From Deltaproteobacteria bacterium (lineage in GTDB: Bacteria; Desulfobacterota; Desulfobacteria; Desulfobacterales; JAUVKB01), in the NCBI GenBank assembly GCA_030596405.1, contig JAUVKB010000020.1:1-16686 (forward strand): 16,686 bases of DNA, given 5' to 3'. Of the stretch, positions 1 to 7,460 are shown one piece after another. The position numbers were made by a program, and so were the translations under genes. Under the pieces are notes generated by a model. That model made no database searches. It saw nothing but the letters and a program-made list of their open reading frames with translations, and was not told the DNA's origin. The first letter of the stretch is position 1. Each line of letters begins with the position of its first letter.

Positions 1-263
1 CCGAGGGATTGTTTGTACTCGAGGATTGGCATAGCTTTGGGCAATATTATGACAAAACTTTGATGGCCTGGTACAACAATTTCATAAAAAATTGGACCAA
101 AATCAAAGATGAATATGATGAGAGGTTTTACCGTATGTGGACCTATTATCTTCTTTCATCTGCGGGCAGTTTCAGGTCAAGAAGGAATCAGTTATGGCAG
201 ATTGTGTTTTCGAAAAAAGGGATAAAAGGAGGTTATCGGTACAAGGAGCAACTCTTCGTCTGA
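1..263 (+). CDS. cfa: Cyclopropane-fatty-acyl-phospholipid synthase, C-terminal fragment
   Basis: This is the last 87 or so codons of a SAM-dependent enzyme that adds a methylene bridge across double bonds of unsaturated phospholipid acyl chains at the cytoplasmic membrane. The reading frame is open from base 3, and TGA is at 261-263. The TTG at 9 is internal, not a start. Family hallmarks of the CFA synthase C-terminus are visible in order: LEDWHSFG, YDKTLMAW, ERFYRMWTYYLL, SAGSFR and QLWQIVFSK. The catalytic and SAM-binding parts lie outside the window. It is convergent with hutW and shows no functional link to the heme locus. The 152 bp after its stop contain no convincing stem followed by a T-run. 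Identification rests on recognising these conserved C-terminal blocks and is fairly secure despite truncation. Confidence 0.88.
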   Translation, partial: EGLFVLEDWHSFGQYYDKTLMAWYNNFIKNWTKIKDEYDERFYRMWTYYLLSSAGSFRSRRNQLWQIVFSKKGIKGGYRYKEQLFV

Positions 264-415
264 TCTATTCGTCCATTGGTCTTTCTGCGGCAACAGCCTC
301 TTAAAAGCATAAACAATATGGCCGATTATTATTTGAGTTTTATAACCTGTTTGCTGTTTCTAATCGATAGAACCTCATACGCCAAAATCTCATACATCAA
401 GTTTTTTTAAAGCTT

Positions 416-1981
416 TTAACCGCACTTTTCAGCCTGGAGAATATCTATTAAAATCTGCGCCAGATTGACCGCCCAGAATTCTCCGGCGCGGGTAAGATAG
501 ATGCATCCGTTTGAGCGTGTTACAAGCTTAACCCTTTCCCATTGTGAAACGACAGGATCTAATATTTTTATAAGTTTTTTATGATAAATGTCTGAAAGGT
601 CCTTAAGGTCGCAGTATCCAAGTTCCATCTGATATGATATATCTCTGAAAAGAAGATCTTCAGCCGGCCTTTTCATGCCCATTGAAAGCGGTTTTTTACC
701 TGCATCAAGAGCTTTGAAATACTCCTTGAGATCGCCCTGCACAAAAAAGAAAGGGTTTTTCAGCCAGCCTCCAGCGCCTGCCCCAAGCGGGATGCATTCA
801 CTTCTTCCCCTGGAAAAGGAATTATACAGACTTCTCTCCCTGGATGTCCTTGCCCAATGCGCCGTGGAAAGTCTTCTGTAATGGGCTTTTTCCATAAGTT
901 CCACCCCGAGCGCAAAGTAATCAGCCTGTTCTCTTAAGGCTGCCGGCCTGTGTATGGTTTTTTTTTCAACGGCTTTGTCCAAAGGGCCGCCCTGAAATAC
1001 GTTAAGCTGGTACAGATCGCATCCTGATAATTCAAGAGACAAAAAAGTTTTTATATCTTCTTTAAAAATATTTATTGTCTGGCCCGGAAGACCGTAAATC
1101 ATATCTATAATTACAACGGCCTTTCCGGTTTCATTAAAAGCTCGCAGCGCTTTGACAATCTTTTCTTTCGGCTCAATCCTGCCTAATCTTTTTCTGATTT
1201 CGGTGTCAAAGGTCTGTATGCCCAAAGAAAACCGGTTGATACCCGAAGAAAGAGCAGCCTCAAATTTTTCTTTGGTAAAATTATATATTCTGCCTTCGAG
1301 TGTAAATTCACAATCATTTGCCAGAGGAAAATAATTTTTAACTGCTGCCGCAAGTTTCTCTATTGATGAAGCAGAAAGAGCTGTAGGGGTTCCTCCGCCT
1401 ATATATACAGCCTGAAAGGGCCTTGCTTTTGAAAAAGAAGCGCTTGCTGTAATCTTAATCTCCCTGATTAGATAATCGACATATTTTTCAGCAAGCTCCC
1501 TGTTATAGACATTTTGATGAAAGCCGCAAAAAATGCAATGGGTATGACAAAACGGAATATGTATATAAATAGTGCGCATGGGAAGTCCGTCTCTGTCCGA
1601 CATAACCTGATCCCATTGAGCGCAAAGCTTTTCAGACTGCATTATCCCGCCTCTCGGCATGGCATGCACGCTCATCTTATAGTCAAAAGCCTCGTGCAGC
1701 GGATCGCCGGTCTCATTGGCAAGATACCGGCTTTCATTTGCAAGATGCATTGTATGACGCTTGTTAACGCCTATGTTAAGACCTGTGTTAAGATCGGTTT
1801 TCCTGTCTTTTTTTTTGCGGCCGCCGCCCATAAAAGAAGTCCTGGCCTCTTCTATGACTTCAATGGTAACTGTTCCCATGCCTTTTTTTCGCGCGTATGA
1901 TTCAACTCCGATTTTTGCAATCTTTTGCACAGCCGGAGGAACTGCTTTAAATGCTTCTTTTGCTTCAGGTGTCCAGTCCAT
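416..1981 (-). CDS. hutW: HutW/ChuW-family radical SAM heme-degradation enzyme with N-terminal PCP_red-like domain
   Basis: This 521-residue cytoplasmic protein is probably an anaerobic heme ring-opening enzyme. Characterised ChuW uses SAM radical chemistry to methylate and open heme, releasing iron. The 4Fe-4S cluster motif CxxxCxxC is at C145, C149 and C152 within HIPFCHTHCIFCGF. The HemN-like GGGTPT lies at 195-200 and SLGIQTFD at 252-259. The HutW-type LGAGAGG lies at 399-405 and separates it from coproporphyrinogen dehydrogenase. Residues 1-50 (DWTPEAKEAF, VPPAV, ARKKG, VTIEVIEEA) look like the small PCP_red domain found at the C-terminus of BchB/ChlB, joined by a basic linker. The ATG is preceded by AAGGGGA at good spacing. 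It is the last gene of the operon, 53 bp after the flavodoxin. No ChuX, ChuY or HutZ partner is present. The family call is strong; substrate and product in this organism are inferred. Confidence 0.88.
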   Translation of the reverse strand: MDWTPEAKEAFKAVPPAVQKIAKIGVESYARKKGMGTVTIEVIEEARTSFMGGGRKKKDRKTDLNTGLNIGVNKRHTMHLANESRYLANETGDPLHEAFDYKMSVHAMPRGGIMQSEKLCAQWDQVMSDRDGLPMRTIYIHIPFCHTHCIFCGFHQNVYNRELAEKYVDYLIREIKITASASFSKARPFQAVYIGGGTPTALSASSIEKLAAAVKNYFPLANDCEFTLEGRIYNFTKEKFEAALSSGINRFSLGIQTFDTEIRKRLGRIEPKEKIVKALRAFNETGKAVVIIDMIYGLPGQTINIFKEDIKTFLSLELSGCDLYQLNVFQGGPLDKAVEKKTIHRPAALREQADYFALGVELMEKAHYRRLSTAHWARTSRERSLYNSFSRGRSECIPLGAGAGGWLKNPFFFVQGDLKEYFKALDAGKKPLSMGMKRPAEDLLFRDISYQMELGYCDLKDLSDIYHKKLIKILDPVVSQWERVKLVTRSNGCIYLTRAGEFWAVNLAQILIDILQAEKCG

Positions 1982-2034
1982 TTAAAAATCCCCTTTTAAC
2001 TCTCCGCATCCTTCTCTTATGTCAATTCAGGCTC

Positions 2035-2532
2035 TTATACCAATTCAGGAAGTATCTCTCTGAATGCGTTTTGCGCGTACAGGCAATCAGTTTCATTGGG
2101 ATGTTTTTTTGCTTCATCGAGTCGCTGTATTCTCACGGGCGTCATGGCATGCGGCCCGTCTTTCGGCATTCTGGCAAGAAGATCCGGATCGACTTTGCCT
2201 TGACAGATAAATTCAGCCAGTATTTCGTTGCCTGTTAAAAGCTCTTTTCCATTTGCCATAGATTCTTTGGCATGCATTGAATTCGGATATGCCCCAAGAG
2301 TCGCAAACAGCCCCACCTTTTTTCCTTTTATGGTCTTCATATATTTTTGGGCGGCATTGTCGGCCGTCCCCTTGTTCACCCAGAAACCCACGGCGATAAA
2401 ATCATACCCTTCAGGCGGGGGAGCGTCCTGCACGCTGTATATCTCTTTTGGTTCAGGCAGTATTTCAAAAATAGCGTCTGCAATCTTTTTTGTGTTTCCG
2501 GTTTTGCTGGAGTACACCACAAGAATTTTCAT
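2035..2532 (-). CDS. Short-chain flavodoxin family protein, likely electron carrier for the heme-degrading enzyme
   Basis: This 165-residue cytoplasmic protein has a flavodoxin fold. The FMN phosphate-binding loop SSKTGNTKK is at residues 8-16, directly after the first beta strand (KILVVY), and is followed by GYDFIAVGFWVNKGTAD around the isoalloxazine-binding loops and by KKVGLFATLG. The C-terminal third (GKVDPDLL, HPNETD) is longer than a minimal flavodoxin and resembles the flavodoxin-like proteins of BilS type found beside bilin reductases; that resemblance is from memory. It sits between the ECF transporter and hutW, so a role in feeding electrons to the radical SAM cluster, or in reducing the opened tetrapyrrole in place of ChuY, is a reasonable inference. 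AAGGAG lies 8 bases before the ATG. The fold is certain; the partner is inferred. Confidence 0.85.
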   Translation of the reverse strand: MKILVVYSSKTGNTKKIADAIFEILPEPKEIYSVQDAPPPEGYDFIAVGFWVNKGTADNAAQKYMKTIKGKKVGLFATLGAYPNSMHAKESMANGKELLTGNEILAEFICQGKVDPDLLARMPKDGPHAMTPVRIQRLDEAKKHPNETDCLYAQNAFREILPELV

Positions 2533-2546
2533 CTGTTTTTCTCCTT

Positions 2547-2570
2547 ATTTTAAAAGTTCGTTTTTAAAAT
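2547..2570. repeat. AT-rich inverted repeat before the flavodoxin ribosome-binding site
   Basis: ATTTTAAAAG (2547-2556) and TTTTTAAAAT (2561-2570) form a ten-pair stem, the inner pair G-T, around a TTCG loop. It occupies the 64-bp gap between ecfA and the flavodoxin gene and abuts the AAGGAG at 2541-2546. It could be a small RNA hairpin affecting translation or processing of the downstream pair, or just AT-rich spacer. No regulator is recognised. Confidence 0.4.
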
Positions 2571-2596
2571 CCATTTTTAAAGTCCATTGTTTTTAA

Positions 2597-4000
2597 TCAT
2601 GATAATGGAAAACATATTCTGTAACCGCATGCCATGTTTATAAGCTCAAGGTCATGAGAAATAACAAGAACGCATTTCCCCTGCGCCGCCAAACTCTTCA
2701 TCATATCTGATATTATCTTCATGTTTACGCCGTCAAGACCGCTGGTCGGCTCATCCAGGATTAAAATATCGGGCTCTTTAATCAGACCGCAGGCGATAAC
2801 AAGGCGCTGTTTCTGGCCACCGGACAGGGACTGGGGATGGCGCCCGGCAAGTTCCCTTAAACCAAAAAAGTCCATTATATTTTCTGCTTTTTCTTTTCTG
2901 ATACCCTTTGCAAGATGCCCGGCCGCAATTATCAACTCTTCTTCCACAGTCTTCATGTAAAGTTGATGGTCGGCATTCTGTAAAACAATACCGGTTTTTT
3001 CCAAAAGTTTTTTCCGGGGAATAATCCTGTTGTTTAAAAAAATATGCCCGGCAGACATTTTTAAAAGCCCTGTGACAAGTTTTGCAAAGGTTGTTTTGCC
3101 TGTCCCGTTATCTCCCACGACTGCAATTACTTCTCCAAATGGAAGCTTTAGCGTAACATTATCAAAAAGGGCCTGACAGTTTCCATTATATGCAAAAGTC
3201 ATCCCGTCAACTTTATATCCTTTGGCAAAAAATCGGTCTGTTTTTGACAATTCCTTTTTTAAAGGGTCGATTCCGATTTTGCGAAGACCATATTTTTTCC
3301 GGACTTTTTCATCATCAAGGATGGAAAAAGCGCCTGACTTAACAATTTTGCCATGCTCAAGTATATACACCCTGTCAACCAGACCGGACAGCCAGTACAG
3401 CCTGTGATCGACTATTACTATGGCAAAGCCTTCTTTTTTTAAACCGCCAAGAAGATAAGCAAGTTCTTTTGTAGCGCAAGGATCCAGATTGGCGGAAGGC
3501 TCGTCTAAAAGAATTACCCCGGGCTTTAAAGATATAACAGAGGCCAAAGCAACCTTTTGCTTCTCTCCTTCAGACAGGTCAAATATTTTTGAATGGATTA
3601 CTTTTCCCAGGGAAAACCGCTCAACCATTTTTGAAATAATGCGCCTGATATTCTCAGAACTTACGCCACGGCATTCATGGGCAAAAGCCATTTCATCTTC
3701 GACGTTCAACGCAAAAAACTGATTCTCAGGGTCCTGAAACAGGGTGCCCACATCTTTTGCAATATCATGGATCCCGCGGCTTAAACTGTCTGAACCGTTA
3801 ACTGAAACTTTTCCTTCCAGTCTGCCTTTATAGTAGTGGGGCGCAAGTCCGTTGATAACACGGACAAGGGTCGATTTGCCGCAGCCGCTTTTGCCTGTAA
3901 AAAGAACTGCTTCGCCCGGTTTCAGTTCAAACGAAACAGAGCTTAACGCCTCTTTGCTTTGAAAAGGATAAGTATATGATACATTTTCAAGATAAATCAT
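2597..4000 (-). CDS. ECF transporter ATPase with two fused ATP-binding domains (EcfA-type)
   Basis: This is the energy-supplying subunit of an energy-coupling factor importer, attached to the inner face of the membrane. At 467 residues it holds two complete ABC ATPase domains. Domain 1 has Walker A GKSGCGKST (36-44), Q-loop FQDPENQFF (Q89), signature LSEGEKQ (142-148), Walker B VILLDEP (162-168) and switch His H199. Domain 2 has Walker A GDNGTGKTT (296-304), Q341, signature LSGGQKQ (392-398), Walker B ILILDEP (412-418) and H449. Both halves look catalytically competent. The LFQDPENQFF form of the Q-loop is typical of ECF/CbiO ATPases. The ATG follows the ecfT stop by 21 bp and has only a weak AAGG. 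Neighbours encode the EcfT and S components, so the three form one dedicated (group I) importer. The substrate is inferred to be heme or another tetrapyrrole from context. Confidence 0.92.
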   Translation of the reverse strand: MIYLENVSYTYPFQSKEALSSVSFELKPGEAVLFTGKSGCGKSTLVRVINGLAPHYYKGRLEGKVSVNGSDSLSRGIHDIAKDVGTLFQDPENQFFALNVEDEMAFAHECRGVSSENIRRIISKMVERFSLGKVIHSKIFDLSEGEKQKVALASVISLKPGVILLDEPSANLDPCATKELAYLLGGLKKEGFAIVIVDHRLYWLSGLVDRVYILEHGKIVKSGAFSILDDEKVRKKYGLRKIGIDPLKKELSKTDRFFAKGYKVDGMTFAYNGNCQALFDNVTLKLPFGEVIAVVGDNGTGKTTFAKLVTGLLKMSAGHIFLNNRIIPRKKLLEKTGIVLQNADHQLYMKTVEEELIIAAGHLAKGIRKEKAENIMDFFGLRELAGRHPQSLSGGQKQRLVIACGLIKEPDILILDEPTSGLDGVNMKIISDMMKSLAAQGKCVLVISHDLELINMACGYRICFPLS

Positions 4001-4021
4001 CGGCTTATATGCAAAACCTTG

Positions 4022-4789
4022 TCACGACAATATAGCATCTTTGTATTCAAATAAAAATGAAGCAAACAAAAGAAGAATAGCTGTTACGCCGGCGATGTAG
4101 TCTGGGTATGAAAATTTGTTTGTCCTGTAAAATGTCATCTCCCCGGCATAACCTATCCCTTTAAGTTCCGCGGCCACAGACAGCTCATCCGACGCCCTGA
4201 GCGCTCTTACAACCATCGGAACAAACAGCAGTCTTGTTGTCCGTATCGGGTGCAGGGAAAAGGCAACCGGATTAATACGGTATCCCCTTATTTTAAGACT
4301 CTCGCTTATCAACTTGATATCATTGATAAAACTTGGAATAAACCTTACCATTACAACCCCTGGAAGATAGATAAAAAGGGGCAGACAAAAAGATTTTAAG
4401 GATGTTAAAATATCCTGGATATGTGAAGAAAGCGCCAAGGGAAGGATAACATTAACAAGGACAGCCACCCTGAAAAAAGGAACGAAAAAAATAAATATAT
4501 CGACTTTTCCAATCTCGGGCCAGAAAACCGTCATGATTTTCAGACATAATAATGCAGTCGCTCCCATCAATAATACAGCCGACCAGCAGACAAATATTAT
4601 GCGTATCCGTATATGAAACAATGCATAGATCGTGCTTGCCAAAAGAAGAATAGACAGCGGAATTATCCCCTTTAAAGGTATTACCGCAACCGATGCCGCA
4701 AGACAGATCACCATTTTTGTGCGCGCATCAAGCCGGCAGCGCAAGCCGGTTGAATATTTCGTCAAATCATTCCCTGATAATACCCGCAT
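4022..4789 (-). CDS. ECF transporter transmembrane coupling subunit EcfT
   Basis: This 255-residue membrane protein of the CbiQ/EcfT family would link the S component to the ATPases. LRCRLDARTK (16-25) is the usual pre-helix start, followed by about five hydrophobic segments, with long cytoplasmic coupling helices between about 120 and 215. The first coupling motif is recognisable as LKIRGYR (165-171). The second, normally ending in ARG, reads ELKGIGY (208-214), so its arginine is replaced by lysine or shifted. The gene starts 23 bp inside the end of the S-component gene, implying translational coupling, and has AAGGAG 7 bases before its ATG. Family assignment is good; efficiency of the degenerate second motif is unknown. 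Confidence 0.87.
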   Translation of the reverse strand: MRVLSGNDLTKYSTGLRCRLDARTKMVICLAASVAVIPLKGIIPLSILLLASTIYALFHIRIRIIFVCWSAVLLMGATALLCLKIMTVFWPEIGKVDIFIFFVPFFRVAVLVNVILPLALSSHIQDILTSLKSFCLPLFIYLPGVVMVRFIPSFINDIKLISESLKIRGYRINPVAFSLHPIRTTRLLFVPMVVRALRASDELSVAAELKGIGYAGEMTFYRTNKFSYPDYIAGVTAILLLFASFLFEYKDAILS

Positions 4790-5324
4790 GCCTGAACTCC
4801 TTTACAAGAAAAATGCCGCTTCCCAGACCGATAATGCACCCGGTATAGCCGATAATTACAACAACCATACCAATAATGAAAAGTTTAGGTTCCTCTCTGA
4901 ACATCAAGTATGAATAACCCAGCGATATGGCCCTTGACAAAAAGTCAAACAAGCCCACGCCTGCAACAAGCGCCCATGCGGCTTTGTATCCTCCGCTGAT
5001 CATTATCAGGCAGTCACATATCAGCCCGGCAACAAGCATCCCGGGAAGCGTCACAAAATTGCCGCCCATCAGCAGCATGGAGATAATACTGCAAATCAGC
5101 ACAAACAGGGTCAAAACGCCGAACTTTCTGACCTTGTATACCAGTACGATCAACAGAGCTGTCGCAACCACGTTTTTAAGCACCATAGTAACAGGATTCA
5201 TGCCCCCGCCTGCAAGGGCTATAAGCATGGTTGAAATTTTAATCAGGGCCGCGAATGTCCCTATTACAATCAGTTCTCGGGGTTTCCAGTAGCGGTTCTC
5301 TTTTTCTTTAAATTTATGTTTCAT
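4767..5324 (-). CDS. ECF transporter substrate-specific (S) component, MptD-like
   Basis: This 185-residue integral membrane protein has about five to six hydrophobic helices (near GTFAALIKISTMLIA, LKNVVATALLIVLVY, LTLFVLICSIISMLL, GMLVAGLICDCLIM, AALVAG-like and IGMVVVIIGYTGCI). Its position directly before ecfT and ecfA makes it the ligand-binding subunit. It resembles the MptD/Trep_Strep type of S component, the group I associate with Gram-positive heme ECF importers; this is recall, not a search result. The start is uncertain. ATG at 5322-5324 is chosen, but a TTG at 5334-5336 would overlap the receptor stop as TTGA and add four residues. Neither has a strong Shine-Dalgarno: an AAAGG lies about 13 bases before the TTG. 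Heme specificity is inferred from hutW and the receptors; cobalamin or another metallophore is possible. Confidence 0.75.
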   Translation of the reverse strand: MKHKFKEKENRYWKPRELIVIGTFAALIKISTMLIALAGGGMNPVTMVLKNVVATALLIVLVYKVRKFGVLTLFVLICSIISMLLMGGNFVTLPGMLVAGLICDCLIMISGGYKAAWALVAGVGLFDFLSRAISLGYSYLMFREEPKLFIIGMVVVIIGYTGCIIGLGSGIFLVKEFRHAGIIRE

Positions 5325-5332
5325 ATAATCGA

Positions 5333-7420
5333 TCAAAATTCAAAAGATACCTTTACTACAAAATGTCTCTCCGGTGCGGTCAGAGACGACTGGGCGGTTG
5401 TGTACTTTTTGTCAAAAATATTGTTAAACTCGGCGCTTATTTTAAAAGAACAGGTATAATCAGCCTCCAGACCGAAATTCAAGTTTGCCGTTGTCCAGCC
5501 GGGAGTATGTTCCTTATCACGATCCGAAGATATTTCATCTGCGCTGTCTGCGCTGCGCCCGTAAAGATCGCTCCAGAATAAAAGACCTCCGGAAAGCTCT
5601 GTTTCAAATCGAAGTCCATAGCGTCCCATAAACTCGGGATGACCTGTGTTGTAAGTGTCAAAATCGGAATATTTATATTTTCTTCGAAGATATGTGCCCT
5701 GCATATAAGGCGTCAACCCAAGTCCTTCAACAGTATAACCCAAATAAATTTCAGCTCCATAGGTCTCAGCTCCGTTTATGTTTGTATACTGCCTGCCGCC
5801 GGTTACATCCTTTGTTGTGATATAGTCATCCGCATCACTGTAAAAGAGCGCAAAATCGACGTTAAAAGCTTTGTTGTCAAAACGTGCTCCCAGTTCGTAA
5901 TTATATGATGTTTCCGGGTCAAGATCAGGATTTGGAAATGTCGGCTCGTCACTTCCGTGGCTGGTTCCTATAAAAAGCTGCTGCATGTTCGGAAAACGGT
6001 ATCCCTGCGCAAAAAGAGAGCGAAGATTTAAATTGTTTGTAACCGTATAAACCAGGCCCAGACTCCCTACGGCATGTGAATCATCCGTATCCATTTTTTC
6101 AATGTCGGGAAAATTTTCATCTTTAAGATCGGCCTTTATCCATGAATTTCTTATACCTGCCGTCAATGTCCAGTTATTTATAAAATTCCATTCGTCCTGG
6201 ACAAAAAGATCGAATCTGTCCTGAACAGCCTCCAGCTTGTAAAGCGTCTCTTCACCGGTAGTATCAGGTTTGAAAAAAGGGGGCATGGCGGAAGTAGTTA
6301 TACTGCCGGTTTTTTGTGATGAATCGAGTTCATCACGTATATATTCAATGCCTGTGATAATGTAATGGCTTTTTAATGGAATCCAGTCCAATTGAATTAA
6401 AGAGCCGTATGTATCCTGGTCATTTTTTGTATTTATTGCCAATTCCATATCAATATAAGCAGGACCAAACGGCACCACGTGTATATCCATATCATTTTTA
6501 AAATCCTTGAATGTATTCTGGTAATATATATCACAGCGGGCCTTTATTAATTTTTCCCCGATATTTTCAGACTCAAAAAAGAGAGCAACTTTTTCTCTGC
6601 TCCACTCCGGCAGATCAAGTTGAAAATATGTCAAAGGCGGCTCGACAGTATCTTCTGCTGTGTGTGAGTTTATGTCCGCATTATAGTTTTCATATACAGC
6701 GCCCATTTTCAGGTTATTTTTGTGAAAACCAAAAAATGCGCTGGTGTTCTTTATTTTATATGAAGAATTGTCCAGATCGCGGGACGGTGTTTTTCTGTCG
6801 TCATAATCGACATACGACCCTGATACGCGGTAATCCAATCCATTAAAGGCGCCTGCAACTGATGCATAACTGTTCCATCCGTCTGACGACGAGTCAAAGG
6901 CGCTGCTTAAATTGACTTCCACAGGTTTGCTCCCGCCTTTTTTAGTAATGATATTAATTACGCCGCCTATGGCCTCGGAACCGTACAGCACGGAACTGGG
7001 GCCTTTGATAACTTCGATCCTTTCAATAGAGTTTACATCTACAAGAAGCGCGGCTCCCTCCATCGATTTTTGCTCCGAGATTTTCAGGCCGTCAATAAGT
7101 ACGAGAACTCTGGAACCCGACTCGCCGCGGATCATGACCCTTTTTGCTCCGGCCACCGACAGGTCGAACAGTTCGACTCCCGGGATATCGCGCAAGAGAT
7201 CAGCCACGGTGCCTGAAGGGTTTCTATCTATCTCATCTTTTGTAACAGCCGTGATGGAAAGAGGAACATCCTTTATTTCATGTTCCGTTCTTGTCGCCGT
7301 AACCACCGTTTTTTCGATTATTGAGACTTCCTGAGCCTGAATCGTAAAGGCAAAGAAAGTAAAGGCAAAAAAAATAATCAAGGCCGATAAGTAAAACACA
7401 AACTTAGACCGTTTCAACAT
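5333..7420 (-). CDS. TonB-dependent outer-membrane receptor 1 (heme/metallophore type)
   Basis: This 695-residue outer-membrane gated barrel would import a tetrapyrrole or metal chelate using TonB energy. Residues 1-30 form a signal peptide ending AFTIQAQ. The TonB box EKTVVTA is at 36-42. The plug domain follows, with DVPLSITAVT, RVLVLIDG (104-111), IERIEVIKGPSSVLYG (132-147) and GGVINIITKK (152-161). The 22-strand barrel fills the rest and ends in a terminal Phe. Around 474-500 the sequence reads YRFP, then H488, then NPDL. This resembles the FRAP-His-NPNL arrangement of heme receptors, although FRAP and NPDL alone are widespread in such receptors. GAGGAGG lies just before the ATG. It lies 40 bp after the binding-protein gene and directly before the ECF genes. 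Receptor call is certain; heme as ligand is inferred. Confidence 0.93.
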   Translation of the reverse strand: MLKRSKFVFYLSALIIFFAFTFFAFTIQAQEVSIIEKTVVTATRTEHEIKDVPLSITAVTKDEIDRNPSGTVADLLRDIPGVELFDLSVAGAKRVMIRGESGSRVLVLIDGLKISEQKSMEGAALLVDVNSIERIEVIKGPSSVLYGSEAIGGVINIITKKGGSKPVEVNLSSAFDSSSDGWNSYASVAGAFNGLDYRVSGSYVDYDDRKTPSRDLDNSSYKIKNTSAFFGFHKNNLKMGAVYENYNADINSHTAEDTVEPPLTYFQLDLPEWSREKVALFFESENIGEKLIKARCDIYYQNTFKDFKNDMDIHVVPFGPAYIDMELAINTKNDQDTYGSLIQLDWIPLKSHYIITGIEYIRDELDSSQKTGSITTSAMPPFFKPDTTGEETLYKLEAVQDRFDLFVQDEWNFINNWTLTAGIRNSWIKADLKDENFPDIEKMDTDDSHAVGSLGLVYTVTNNLNLRSLFAQGYRFPNMQQLFIGTSHGSDEPTFPNPDLDPETSYNYELGARFDNKAFNVDFALFYSDADDYITTKDVTGGRQYTNINGAETYGAEIYLGYTVEGLGLTPYMQGTYLRRKYKYSDFDTYNTGHPEFMGRYGLRFETELSGGLLFWSDLYGRSADSADEISSDRDKEHTPGWTTANLNFGLEADYTCSFKISAEFNNIFDKKYTTAQSSLTAPERHFVVKVSFEF

Positions 7421-7460
7421 GGTTCCTCCTCAAATTTCTAATTTCCGATTTCAAGCCGTG

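Noticed and set aside
264..415. Terminator between the convergent cfa and hutW genes
   Set aside because: There is a T-run at 402-408 and an AAAGCTTT palindrome nearby, but no GC-containing stem in front of a U-tract on either strand.
1514..1900. 128-codon plus-strand frame opposite hutW
   Set aside because: It lies wholly within the hutW coding region, has no recognisable domain, and the minus-strand frame has unambiguous radical SAM motifs.
416..1981. Oxygen-independent coproporphyrinogen III dehydrogenase (HemN) for the radical SAM gene
   Set aside because: The LGAGAGG motif, the N-terminal extension and the transporter context fit the HutW/ChuW family better than HemN.
6912..7334. 140-codon plus-strand frame opposite the plug of receptor 1
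   Set aside because: It is a low-complexity Ser/Thr-rich shadow of the receptor plug.
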